NCBI RefSeq assembly: GCF_000327385.1
Contig: NW_008708344.1
Span: 127,622 to 191,621, forward strand
DNA from: Lottia gigantea
Lineage: Eukaryota; Mollusca; Gastropoda; Lottiidae
DNA: 64,000 bases
Direction: 5' to 3'
Shown: in pieces, positions 13,201 to 23,410 of the stretch
Position numbering within the stretch: the stretch's first letter is position 1
How the letters are laid out: every line of letters begins with the position of its first letter
Notes under the pieces: model-generated
Databases searched by the model: none
The model's input: the letters and a program-made list of their open reading frames with translations, nothing else
What the model was told of the DNA's origin: nothing
Position numbers and translations under genes: made by a program

Positions 13201-15142
13201 CCGGAAGAACAAGTTGTAGTGTAATAGAGACATAAAAAATCCTAATTACAAGCTATTAGGAGTCTTAGTTGACATAACCAGTTGCATAGTGGTATCAGGT
13301 GTTCTAATGAGGTGAAGATGCCTTGGGTTTGCAATACCTTTGACAGTGTATGACTTAATATATTTATGATTTTATATTCTTCTAGACCCTTATATACAGC
13401 CACCAGATGAAACAACTATAAATGCTGTAGCTATTGGTATTGGTGCAGGAGTTGGTAGTGTCATCATCATCATCTTACTAGTCATCTGTATCCTGATGAT
13501 CATCAAATCCAGACAACGCAAGGTTCAGAGATTTGAGCGAACAGCATCAATGAGATCATCCATTAGAGGCTCAGTGAGATCAAAGTCTCTAAATACCATT
13601 CTTACAACAGAAACTCTGTCAAGACATCACATAGATAGAGATGACCGTTACTCTCAGTCTTCTTATGGTACTAAAGCATCCATGTCTCAAGATGGTTCAA
13701 CTATACATGGTAGTATGGCCAGCTTAGGTAGCTTACGAGGCCACAGAAGGCAAAGGAACCAGCATCCCACAGAGACAGAAAGAAAACAGCGAGAAGCTGA
13801 TGAAGAGGAAGAGAGAAATAATTATCAGAAAAGAAATGGACGTTTGGGAAGATCTGCTGATAATAAAGGTTATCTTGAGGAATCTTTCATTGAAACTGAA
13901 GATTCCTTTGATTCTGAATTTGATGATGATAATGAAAATGAAGCTAAACAGCCACCCAGTCCAAGACATTATAGTAATATTACAGGAGCAGGTTCTAGCA
14001 CTGTCTTAGCAGAGTTGAACAACATGAACAGATCTCAGTCTAATGATATGGTCTATGCCAATGGCATGTTTAACAACGATCTTCACAACAGAAGCAAGTC
14101 TTTGTCAAGTTTCAGTCCACCATCTAGCCCTGCTGGAACTCCTATTAAAGAAAACATCTTCCTACCATCAAGAACTGAATTACCACCTCCTCCCCCTGAT
14201 CCAAGATTAACAACTTCACCCATCAAACCTCCTTATGCTTCAGTACCACAACTTCATTTAAGAGATTTCCCTAAAGTTTCACCTAAACCTTCTCCAAGAA
14301 CTGTTAAACCAAGAGTTCCTTCAAGAACCCTGAAACCACCATCTAGTTTACACTCTTCCAGAGATAGACTAGATGATCTCGACACTTCCAGGCAAAATAT
14401 GGACAGTCCTGATCATTCCCAAAATGGTTTTGATTATCAACCAAGACAACCAAGTCATCATCAATCACAAGATAGTATCGATAGTTTTCCATCTCAATCT
14501 AGCATTCACAGTTCAAGAGAAAATCTTCAGGATGATCTCCCAGCAACTTATCGATTACCACAAAAACATCTACCAGCACAACCAGTAAGTTATATGCCAG
14601 CAGACCAGCCTTATCTTCAACACCCATCAGAGCAGCCTTTTATTCAGATGCCATCCCAACAACCATCATATCAACAACCATCATATCAACCCCCACAGCA
14701 ACCATACCTTCAGCTTCCACCCATAAAGATGACACACCCGTCTCACCCACCACCCACCTACGAATTACATAGACCACCATCATATGATGAGGTCTCCCGT
14801 GAGTCAGGAAATAATTCTTTTGAACCAGTTCAACCACCATACTATGAAATGCAGTATCAACCACAAGTTTTACCAGGTGTTGATAGAATGGCAGCCACAC
14901 CTTCACCCATGTTAGAACCCGATACAGATACAATTAGAAATCCAAACACTTATTTCAGATCTTCTCCTGCTCCCCAATCTGGACGCACACTATCAGTGCC
15001 GTCTCTTAACAGTCATATGTCAGCTACACCTCAGACTTCTTATCGTCCAGAGGTACGATACAGATCTAATGATAATATGCTATATTTAAATAACGGCAAA
15101 GGTCAAGTTCACAGAGATGAGCCCATTGAGACGGAAATTTAA
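565..15142 (+). CDS. bark: Protein bark beetle (anakonda) orthologue, 5'-incomplete, 13 exons visible
   Basis: Exons read from frame and GT/AG sites: 565-743, 1028-1218, 1626-1982, 2462-2712, 3405-4906, 5327-5567, 6014-6760, 7035-9545, 10243-10912, 11162-11322, 12290-12384, 12819-13026, 13386-15142, about 2950 codons. Phases agree at every junction except 2712/3405. The protein has three SRCR domains (565-1218; 4800-5552; 8420-8757), long stretches of parallel beta-helix repeats rich in NN and NNxF turns, ENxWG motifs (4378, 7963, 11200), CUB-like regions (6440-6760, 9170-9530), a C-type lectin domain, one transmembrane helix and a 540-residue tail. This order is that of Drosophila Bark/Anakonda, a giant tricellular-junction protein of about 3100 aa, so most of the gene is here; the signal peptide and first exons lie before base 1. 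Family assignment is from memory of the architecture but the combination is distinctive. Confidence 0.9.
1425..1562. repeat. Dispersed repeat E, copy 1 (bark intron)
   Basis: Shares aatgggtacag, atctgggagagat, accagctgg, aaggatccttgtg and a final ttatccttg, in the same order, with 57600-57720. The two copies lie 56 kb apart in introns of unrelated genes. The family is not recognised and no terminal repeats are seen. Confidence 0.6.
2086..2330. mobile_element. Family A foldback MITE, decayed copy (bark intron)
   Basis: The left end cacaatgtcaagctgttat and the internal gactgcaatagccat and tttcttgtatca match the family A arm. The right arm is poorly kept, and the end is approximate. It lies in the intron between the 1982 and 2462 exons. 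Confidence 0.6.
2713..3404 (+). other. bark intron where a CUB exon would be expected
   Basis: The preceding exon ends in phase 0 (...NSWCTR) and the next begins needing one carried base, so direct splicing is out of frame. Corresponding later units of the protein have a CUB-like region at this position. I read the 692 bases in all forward frames and saw only stop-rich, AT-rich sequence with no CUB-like exon. Confidence 0.6.
5586..5755. repeat. 43-bp tandem repeat in bark intron
   Basis: The core tgtt(a)caactattctac starts at 5621, 5664 and 5707, a 43-base period, with a further decayed copy upstream. Units also contain the palindromic aataatgtattg. Function not apparent. Confidence 0.8.
8366..8404 (+). 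other. bark: bark: two furin-type cleavage motifs before the third SRCR domain
   Basis: The reading frame gives R-K-K-R at 8366-8377 and R-E-K-R at 8393-8404, 15 bases apart, in a short charged linker. The linker lies after a beta-helix block and just before the SRCR domain that starts near 8420 (IRLRGG). Both match the R-x-K/R-R proprotein convertase consensus. The protein passes through the secretory pathway, so the sites would be accessible. That cleavage happens is inference. Confidence 0.6.
9606..9871. mobile_element. Family C foldback MITE, 266 bp, TTAA at both ends
   Basis: The element starts TTAAAGAGG and ends with the inverted CCCTTTAA. Its two halves are inverted copies: the left arm has ttggggacaccaatagc and gtggttcctgaaattccac, and the right arm has their complements (gtgtccccg, ggaattgcaggaaccac). 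The TTAA target and palindromic form suggest a non-autonomous piggyBac-like element. It sits in the bark intron 9546-10242. Confidence 0.75.
11950..12255. mobile_element. Family B repeat, copy 1 (bark intron)
   Basis: Shares an ordered series with five other copies: accttagtctcagaaac, aatttt.gccttcaaatcca, aattatctg, tgaaatgacgactcat and tctgaagattatttac. It ends just before the acceptor of the first lectin exon at 12290. Confidence 0.65.
12290..13026 (+). other. bark: bark: C-type lectin-like domain, two exons
   Basis: Exons 12290-12384 and 12819-13026 encode GDCLPGW...GRCYRY, then FCQ, a long helix-like stretch, RVWVNG and a closing EEDC...PFICEK. The spacing of Cys and the terminal FICE-like motif are those of a C-type lectin fold. 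No EPN or QPD sugar-binding triplet is evident, so calcium-dependent sugar binding is doubtful. Confidence 0.8.
13386..15142 (+). other. bark: bark: last exon, transmembrane helix and proline-rich cytoplasmic tail
   Basis: About 24 hydrophobic residues (AVAIGIGAGVG...ILLVICILM, 13424-13498) are followed by KSRQRK, a stop-transfer signal fixing the rest as cytoplasmic. The tail is rich in Ser, Pro and Gln, with an acidic patch at 13905-13950 and three PPxY motifs: PPTY 14750-14761, PPSY 14774-14785, PPYY 14834-14845. It ends E-T-E-I-stop, a class I PDZ ligand. A candidate polyadenylation signal AATAAA lies at 15368. Confidence 0.85.
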
Positions 15143-16850
15143 ATTAGAAATTCATTTGGGACAATTCTAGCGTGTTTATGAAATTCCCTCAAAAGCAATT
15201 CACTGTGCCTTAAAGTTCTTTTAAGATAAGTAAGTAATTATTTTAGCTCTACGCACCTTTGTTGAGTTTTATCTAATATAGTTTTTGAATTGTAAGCATT
15301 ATAATTGACCAGGAATTGGCCAGGAATAGATGATTATATTCCTTTAGAAAGATAATTTAATTTCCACAATAAAGTGCAATTATTTTTTATGCCAACATCT
15401 GTCTATGTGGATGTATATTGTTGACAACACTGGTAAACACTCTAGAAACTACAGTTATTAATGAATCATAATATGAAACTATATATATACATAATCTTAA
15501 ATTGAAGATAAAGTTCGAAGACCCCTGTTTTGATAAGGAACAGGGTTACTTCCCTTGTCACAGGATAATGATATACATGAACTATAACTTTTTTTTTAGT
15601 TTTCAACTAAATGTAGTTAAAATTCAGCCAATAACAAAGTTTTTATGTTGTTACTTTTTGGTTGAAATTTCATGCACTACATAATCATAGATCTTTATAT
15701 TTATCTTGCTGTATTTATCGCTAGTTTAGCAGTGAAAATATCTTATTATTGTATCTTTAATGTATATTTCAATCCATTCTTTGCTCATTGTAAATATATA
15801 TTTACTTATTTAAATAATGATAATAATTATTACTTCTTTATTGGGTATTCAATGCCTTTCTAACATTAAACCCTAATAAAGACTAGATTGTAGATATATA
15901 TATTAGTAACAATTGATTGTTATTTTTGTGATTTAAACTTTTTTGATTATATTCTCAATATCACCTTCATACCCTCTCACTTATTCAGTGAAAATCAGAT
16001 TCACTTGAAGTTCTTTCAATCTTTAGATTCTAATCCACTATTTCATTTGATCACCATTGACTAACTTTCCTATTAAATTAATCAGGTGACATGTCAACTG
16101 GTAGCTAGGTTAGTTTCTAATTAACTAAGATCATACTGACTTACTCTTACCAACAAAATTTTACTTGTTATATATATACTATATTTATAAAGATTTATTA
16201 ATATTAAAAAAAACATTTGAAAATTTTAATAAAGTCACTAGAGTAGAATGGAGTCAACTTATAATATCCAGTCTTGTACACTAACAAATACAAAAAAGAT
16301 GACTATTGCAGTAAAGGTATAAGCTTGCAACAGGTTGACATATTGAAGATGAAGCTACTTTTAAGGAATAATACCAATATGACCATGTAAATTTCCTGAA
16401 AGAACTGTATTAGTGACATCCAATTATACTTGATTTCCATGTTTTATTAGTATTATTTTATATTTATTTTCTAGAAATATTTTTATAATCATTCCCAAAC
16501 TTTATATTTTTAACAAAAATGTTCTTTTTGTCTATTGTAAATGAAATGTATTTTGTAATACATATTTATGTATATATAGGTGTACTTATTTCAATTATTA
16601 TATGAATAATTATTTGAAGATTTGTAAATATTTCATCATTTATATTTGACAATTCTAATCATTTCTCATTTTTTTTAAGCTTTTCTTTATGTTAATGTTT
16701 ATCACATTGCAATCAATTTCAATAAATGCTATTTAATTCCCTAATGAAATGAAATTTAATTTGATCACCTATATGGTCACTTTGTCATCTAGCTACTATT
16801 GCCGATACACATAATTCTTGATAGATTATAGAAAATTAAAAAAGAAAATG
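15143..16850. other. bark 3' UTR and intergenic spacer
   Basis: AATAAA at 15368 and a second AATAAA-type signal near 15876 (cctaataaagac) are plausible ends of the bark transcript. The rest is AT-rich and stop-rich. A decayed family A arm at 16285-16353 (gatgactattgcagtaaagg) is the only repeat recognised. No coding signal seen. Confidence 0.5.
16285..16353. mobile_element. Family A MITE arm, decayed
   Basis: Contains gactattgcagtaaaggtat followed by a remnant of the terminal AGCTTGACATTGTGAAGATG block (aggttgacatattgaagatg). Only the right arm is recognisable. Confidence 0.5.
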
Positions 16851-17184
16851 TACGAGGGGTGATTGATAAGTTGTGAACCTACCTCTGGTGATGGTCATAG
16901 ACTTACCAAGTACAGTGATAATACAGGAAGATTGAAGTATTGGACACATTACTTAATTACGTATTAGCTATTGATTGCAAGGGTGGTTTGATGCGAGACG
17001 ACGAAAATGCTCCAGTTCTCACATCACTGATAGCAATGCCCATATTCCATGAGTGACTTTGAAATTATGCAACATCCAATAATAATATTCTGACGGAGCC
17101 AAATCAGGCGAACAACGTGGATGTTGCAGAATTTCAAAGCCACCACACAGGAGAAGGCTCACAACTTATCAATTACCTCTCGTA
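16851..17184. mobile_element. Non-autonomous mariner-like element, about 334 bp
   Basis: The left end is TACGAGGGGTGATTGATAAG and the right end is its inverted near-copy (cttatcaattacctctcgta), so both ends carry TA plus a CGAGRGGTRATTGATAAGTT inverted repeat of mariner type. The interior has no open transposase frame. A short inverted pair (gcaacatcca / tggatgttgc) lies inside. This is a deleted or MITE-type derivative. Confidence 0.75.
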
Positions 17185-18027
17185 CAATGTGGCTTACTAT
17201 TTGTCTCAAAACCTAATAGCATTATAATTTTTGGATACTTTGGATCATATTGTAGCAACTAAAATAAAATTATTTTATTGAAACTATATCAAGAGATTAT
17301 TAAAGTATCGAAAGTTTACTTCTTTGGAAGACCATAACTCACTCTGTATGGATTATCCTTTTAAAGATGGGTTTCCTTATTTTTCAGTGTCAAATTCAGC
17401 AAACTATTTGATTAATTGGTGTTTCTAATGAATTATCGCGTTTTCTTAATCATGTCATTATGTTCTTATTGCATATAATTAAGACTTTTAACTAATCATA
17501 AATGTCCATGTATGTACAGTCTGGATAAACAAAAAGGTCTTTTTGACCTTTCTTGATCAGTCACTAATTGGAATTCTGCTCGTCTAATTTAGCTAATTAT
17601 GAATTCATTATAGACACGTGAGACAAACTGGTATTTTTCCGAGTCATTAGAACACCTCTACTTTCTATTTATAGAAATATTAGCATTTTTATTTTCATAA
17701 ATGAAAATAAGGGAACCCATCTTTAACAATTATGATTCCAAAACTATATTTATATTTTTATATATTGTTAATTTTAACATTCCAATCGACCATCTCCATA
17801 TTTTTATTGATTAAAAATCTTTAATTGAATTTTGAGAGCTTATTTATCTTATGCAGACTACATTCTGAAATATGGAAATAATGAAGACCATGGTACTTTT
17901 ATCACCTTATATTAAAGTAATGGCAACTGATATTCATTCAAGATCCTTGTTCTCAATTTGTGATGGGCATACACAAAACATGAATTCAAAAAACAAAACA
18001 AAACAAAAATCGTAATTGAATTTATAG
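17185..18027. other. Spacer, no feature seen
   Basis: AT-rich sequence with frequent stops in all frames; no repeat family recognised apart from short A-rich tracts around 17990. The minus-strand polyadenylation signal of the next gene begins at its right edge (18028-18033). Confidence 0.4.
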
Positions 18028-18033
18028 TTTTAT
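18028..18033 (-). terminator. Polyadenylation signal of the cysteine-rich gene
   Basis: AATAAA on the minus strand, 16 bases past the stop codon, giving a very short 3' UTR. Confidence 0.7.
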
Positions 18034-18048
18034 TTCAATCTTTCCAGG

Positions 18049-19296
18049 TTAACTGCCGATTGCCCTACAAATACTTTCATGGACTCGATAACCATCTTCA
18101 CCTTCCAACGCACATCGACATTCTTGATTATCTTTAAATTTAACCCATCCTTGGTCAGCACGGATTGTGCTATCATGGGCAAAACAATTGGGTCCTACAA
18201 AACCAAAAAGACAAATAAATGAATGAATGCATGAATGGAATTTAGCTCTTCAAAATAATGCTTGACAATACAATAAAGGATCAGCGGCAGAGATATGGAC
18301 TTTTGAAAGTATCTTAATAGTCAGTAGCAGGTATCTTTCAGAATCAGTAACAATATCCTAATGCCAATCAAAATTTTTAAGTCACTTGTAGAGGTGGAGT
18401 ATTTTGACAGGAATTCTCAACCGAATGTGTAAGTGAGGCTTTATTGGTAATAAATTAGCAAAAGTTGTCACAGGTTTAACATTACGTTTTGGTAAAAAGT
18501 CGAATTTGTCAAAATCTGAAATGAAAATTTACCAAAGAGCTGAATCGTAGTAAGATGGTTTCAAAAGCAAGAAGTAATCAAAAGATAAATAGCATAAGGA
18601 TATAGCAACTGCTGATTCGTAATAAGCTGTATTCAAACGGCATAAGTAATCAAACATTAACGGATATATAGCTACAGGTGAGACGTATAGTAGGATAGAT
18701 GTATCGAAAGAAAGAATTAATCGGAGTAATGCTGAAACCGTAGTTAGCTGCATCTAAAAGAAAGAAACAACCAAAAGACATGACACAGATAAAGGACTGC
18801 ATATATATAAAGCTGAATCGCGGTAAGTTGGATTCAAAGAAAGAACCAACCAAAAAGAAAGACCAGAACACCACACGTGGCTATAGCTGAGATAAAAGTA
18901 ACCAAAAGTATTGAGGCAAAAGAATACCAAGGACAAAGGCCTATCTAGAGCTGGACCGTAGTAAGCTAAACTCAGAAGAAATACGGTACCCAGAAGACAA
19001 AAGAAAAATACCGAAAGGATATAAATACAGGTAGGCCAAGAGATCAACCGTAGCAAGTTGTAATCAAGTAAGTAACCAAAAGTAATACCGAACGGATAAT
19101 ACAGATTGTTAACATCAGTAATATTCAAAGGTATTCACTGAAGGTATGTGTATAATATAGATTAAAATTTACCTGCTGGACAAGTTGGACATGGTCTTCC
19201 AGGCTTTTTATTCACACACGGAGCGAAGCAATCGTCGCCATACACCTCGGCAAGATATAATGCCACAACCATCATTGAGACTAAGAAGACTTTCAT
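18049..19296 (-). CDS. Small secreted cysteine-rich protein, 89 aa, two exons
   Basis: Coding exons are 19173-19296 and 18049-18194 (minus strand), joined in phase 1 across a good GTAAAT donor and TAG acceptor. Residues 1-20 form a clean signal peptide (MKVFLVSMMVVALYLAEVYG). The mature part of about 69 residues has eight cysteines: four clustered in CFAPC...CPTC, then CFAHDS, ECRC and a last ESIC. The second exon (GW...ECRC) recalls a small VWC-type fold, but the match is loose and I do not assign a family. A TATATAA box lies 50 bases upstream of the start and AATAAA 16 bases after the stop. Features fit a short, strongly expressed secreted product such as a mucus, shell or immune peptide; the role is inference. 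Confidence 0.8.
18520..19125. repeat. Degenerate tandem repeat filling the intron of the cysteine-rich gene
   Basis: Recurring blocks such as agctgaatcgtagtaag, agctgaatcgcggtaag, agctggaccgtagtaagct, plus aagaagtaatcaaaag and aaccaaaag, are spaced unevenly with heavy divergence. The open frames on the minus strand here are products of the repeat, not genes. Confidence 0.55.
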
Positions 19297-19345
19297 GATT
19301 CCTACTATATCAATTTCTTGTAGAGATTATGCAAAGAACGTCCGT

Positions 19346-19352
19346 TTATATA
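19346..19352 (-). promoter_or_regulatory. TATA box of the cysteine-rich secreted gene
   Basis: TATATAA on the minus strand, 50 bases upstream of the ATG at 19296. With a start site about 30 bases downstream, the 5' UTR would be only about 20 bases. Confidence 0.65.
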
Positions 19353-19514
19353 GAAACGGGACGTGCTTGACCTCTTAAATTGAAAGATTAATGTTTAAGA
19401 TAATTAAATATACATTATTGTCAGTTGGATTATAATTGATTATTCTATAAATCATATTTCAAGGCGAATGATTACGAACATACGTTTTTTGGAATTAGTT
19501 CATTCTAATCTACG

Positions 19515-19812
19515 CATGCAGCCTGCAACAGCCACCTTTCTTGTATCACAGAATGCAGCGATTTGATTGGATTGCATGCTGGGGAATACAGCCCATCAGA
19601 ACCTTCGAGAGATAATAAACATTATGGCTTATTATATCTTTCCAAGACATTTAGTAATTGATCAATATATTATGGCTTATTGTTTACAGACTTTCTGTCA
19701 GGACTTTCATTGGCTGTATTGAATTTGCTAACGTATAATTGCATGATACACGAAAGGTTGCTATTGTAATCAAGGTATAATACAAAGTAATATCTTGACA
19801 TTGTGATGCCTA
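19515..19812. mobile_element. Family A foldback MITE
   Basis: The left arm has gcaacagccacctttcttgt and gcgatttgattggattgca. The right arm has the inverted counterpart: tgatacacgaaaggttgct, tcaaggtata and atcttgacattgtgatg. The centre has attatggcttatt twice. It lies upstream of the cysteine-rich gene. Confidence 0.7.
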
Positions 19813-20164
19813 TAACCAATACGAAATTACGCCTCATTAAATAGCAGATATACGAGCTTGGTTGACCACCATTGAAATAACTACGCCAAAAATTAGTCGA
19901 TTTCTTTAAAAAGTTTATAAATATTTAACTAAGCCTTCATATATCTAATGTAAATGTATTTTTATTGGGTACATGATTTAAACAATGTGCTAGCCGATAT
20001 CCAGTGCCCAACATCTCTTCAAGATGTGACCTATAGGATACAGTTAGTAATAATATTAATAATATCATAAATTAATATTACATTATTGTCAAACATATAT
20101 AAATGTGAAATATATCTAACTTTAGATGTATAATCAACCTAATAAATCATTCTAGGAGATTTTT

Positions 20165-20745
20165 ATATATAGCTGTCCGTCCGTCGGTCGGTCCGTCCAC
20201 AATATCCACAATTGTTTGTGGACATGATAGAGAGCTGGTTTCTTGATGGATTTTGACGAAACTTGGTGTGAATGTTTGTAATCACCCAAGGATGAACTCT
20301 ATTGAAAATCAGACGAATCGAAAAATATTTACTATGAGTTATTGCCCTTGTTCTTGAATTGTTTGTGGACACGGTAGAGAGCTGGTTTCTTGATAGATTT
20401 TGACAAAACTTGGTGTGAGTGTTTTCAATCACCCAAGGATAAACTCTATTGAAAATCAGACGAAACGAAAAATATTTACTTTGAGCTATTGCCCTTATCC
20501 TTGAATTGTTTGTGGACACGATAGAGAGCTGGTTTCTTGATGGATTTTGACGAAACTTGGTGGAGTGTTTTCAATCACCCAAGGATAAACCCTATTGAAA
20601 ATCAGACGAATCGAAAAATATTTACTATGAGTTATTGCCCTTGTTCTTGAATTGTTTGTGGACACGATAGAGAGCTGGTTTCTTGATGGATTTTGACGAA
20701 ACTTGGTGTGAGTGTTTGTAATCAGCCAAGGATAAACCCTATATA
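20165..20745. repeat. 147-bp satellite array headed by a CCGTCC-rich motif
   Basis: The core agagctggtttcttgat starts at 20231, 20378, 20525 and 20671, so the period is 146-147 bases over four units. Units contain ttgacgaaacttggtg and aatcacccaaggat. A gtccgtccgtcggtcggtcc block precedes the array. Similar CCGTCC motifs flank arrays at 38150 and 48450. Confidence 0.85.
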
Positions 20746-21129
20746 GCCGTCGCCCCTGCCTGTCTGATGGATTAAATGGAACTTGACATGTTAAATAAAT
20801 CCCACTTGAATAAAAAAAAAAGCTGTAAACAAAACCCATGAAATAAGAAAATTTCACTCTCAGAAACATTCATTTACTGATAACTCTTGTCAACATCCCG
20901 GAAAAATTAGCTGCGATTGCAAATGTGGGCGTATTACGACGGCATCGCTATTTTTTATATTCTACAGCAGCATATGGGCAGTAGTTGCTGCAGAACTTTG
21001 GATATTTTGAAGAGGTATAGAGAGAATGTGGATAAGAAGAAGATACAGGGTGTAGAAAGAAGTGAAGTTGGGGTAGTAAACAAGAAGATACAGTGAAAAT
21101 AGGGGAGAGTAAGGGGAAAGTAGTGAGGA

Positions 21130-21973
21130 ATGATTAAAAAACGAGAGAGGACGGAAGATCGAAAATCCTTAGAAAAGCTATATAAGACATTTATCCTACC
21201 ACTATTTGACTTTAATGATGTCGTTTGGGACAATTGCTCACTTCGGGATGGGATGCTGAACGCCTCGAAAATCTTGCATTGCATTGCGAACCATCTCAAG
21301 TCTGACACGGGGTACATCCCACAAGATACCATATAAAGAAACTGGCTTTTTACCATTGAAAACCAGGCGCTATCGGCACAAGCTCACTCTCTTCTACAAG
21401 ATGATACACCACCTTGCACCACCTTATCTGAATATATTAGTGCCCCGCCACACTGGCGACATTCATACCTACAACACCCGCAACCAGGATCAACTAAGAT
21501 CAACATTCTGCCAGAGTACCCTTTTTCAGGAATTCTTTCTTCCATCAGCAATTCGTGATTGGAATAATCTCCCTGAGTACATGAAAACGGCTACATCCAC
21601 TCAATCATTTAAACAACAGTTGAAAGCTAAAGATACTCAGATTCCCAGCTACTTCTACCTTGGAGACAGAGCATTAGAAATAATTCATTGTAGAATCAGA
21701 AACCGTATGAGTGAACTCCATTGCCACATGTTTGCTCGACACCTTACTGAAGATCCATCATGTCCATGTGGCCACTCCTTTGAAAATGCTGATCACTTCT
21801 TTCTTTACTGTCCACGTTACCATACTCAACGTTCCAAGACGCTTCATACTCTCCCCATGCGTTTTCTAGACACCAAGTTACTCCTACAGGGATCCCCAGA
21901 CCTTAGTCTTAAAGAGAACATCACTATCATTAGCATTGTCCATGAATATATTAAACTAACGCATCGTTTTTAA
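21130..21973 (+). mobile_element. Non-LTR retrotransposon (LINE) 3' fragment
   Basis: Frame one (21130-21336) gives LEKLYKTFILPLFDFNDVVW, the C-terminal part of a LINE reverse transcriptase. A second frame (21284-21973) continues with the thumb-like region (YKETGFLPLKTRRYRHKLTL), PSAIRDWNNLP, and a terminal C-C-H-C knuckle: CPCGHSFENADHFFLYC. The frame change and the missing upstream part mark it as a dead 5'-truncated copy. Layout recalls jockey or CR1-like elements; the clade is not fixed. Confidence 0.8.
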
Positions 21974-22049
21974 CCACACCTGCTTCATTGCGTCTCTGGG
22001 TCTTTATTATATTCATTATAACCAGATCTATCCGAGTTAACAGTAGTTG

Positions 22050-23150
22050 CTGAATGCTGTTCTGATCCATTGTTCGTTTTATTTGGGATCACCTGATCTA
22101 TTTTTTCTTGCTATTGAGACATATCTGATGTATTGTTCGTTTTATTCAGGTTTATGACTTGATGTATTGTTCGTTTAATTCAGGATAACCTGATCTACGG
22201 TTCGTTCTATTCAGGATTACTTGATCTATTGTTCGTTTTATCTGGGATTACCTGACCTGTTGTTCGCTCTACTGAGCTTACCTGATGTATTGTTGGTTGT
22301 TCTGATGTACTTGGTCTTTTGTTTGTTGCATTGAGGCTTACCTGATTTATAGTTAGACCGTTTGAGGCCTACCTACCCTATCATCTGCTCTCTATTGTTC
22401 GTTTTATTGAGACTTATATGATCTATTGAAACTTATCTGATCTATTGAAACTGAACTGCTCTATTGTTAGTCCTTCTGAGGCTTAACTACTTATTACTCG
22501 TTCTATTGATGTTATGTTGAGGCTTATCTGATGTATTGTTCGTTAAATTGAGGCTTAGTTGATGCATTGTTCGTTCCATTGAGTCTTACCTGGTCCATGG
22601 TCCGTCCTACTTACCTAGTCTCTATTGTTCATTCTATTGAGGCTTACCTGATCCAATGTTCGTCCTAAAGAGACTTACCTGTTCTCTTTCGCTCGTTGTA
22701 TTAAGGCTTACTTGGTCTATTTGTTTGCCCATGGGGTAAACCGGGTCTACTGCTAGTTGTATCGAGATCTATTGGTCGCAAAATTGAGGCTCATTTAATC
22801 TATTGAGTGCCTACCAGATCTACTGTTAGCCCTTGAGGCTATCAGGATCTATTGCTCGTTCCATTGAGTCCTACCTGATCTACGGTTGATTCTATTGAGG
22901 CTAACTTGATTCATTGTTCGTCCTATTGATGGTCTATTAAAAGTCCTGATTTGTCTGATCCATTAATTACTCGTACTATTGAGTCATACCTGATATATGG
23001 TTCGCTCTACTGGGGTAAACCTGATCTCTATAGATCTATGGTTCGTTCGATTGAGGCTTACCTGATTTATTGCTCGTTCTATTGATACTTACCTAATTTG
23101 TGCTAGCTCTATTGAAGCTTACCTATGGTTCGTTCTATTGAGTCCTACCA
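22050..23150. repeat. Long decayed minisatellite, about 31-40 bp units
   Basis: Some 30 variants of the string cttacctgatctattgttcg + ttctattgagg follow one another with many substitutions and small indels. The array covers more than 1 kb and starts soon after the LINE fragment. No long open frame is present. Confidence 0.8.
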
Positions 23151-23410
23151 CTTACTCATGCCAAACTGTTGATCTAGCCCTTACCTCCACCACGACAAAA
23201 TAACCAAAATCAGTTTTTTGGTATTAAAATATACTAGGATTAAGTAGGTTCAAGTACATATAATCACTAATATCTAGTGTTTCTCTCAAGTTATCCAGAA
23301 AATAACAAAGATGTATCTTGAAGTTTGACCCCTTTTTGAGAGTTAACTTGGTGCAACTGAAAAATCCAATCGGATTGCACATTAATGGTCACGTTATCAT
23401 AACAACAAAC

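Noticed and set aside
18529-19128. Three overlapping minus-strand open frames
   Set aside because: They lie inside the intron of the cysteine-rich gene and follow its degenerate tandem repeat; they lack domain character.
20163-20869. Two minus-strand open frames with repeated YPWVIENTHTKF-like segments
   Set aside because: The repetition matches the 147-bp satellite; not a protein gene.
21130-21973. Possible intact reverse transcriptase gene
   Set aside because: Only the C-terminal part exists and it changes frame; a dead LINE fragment.
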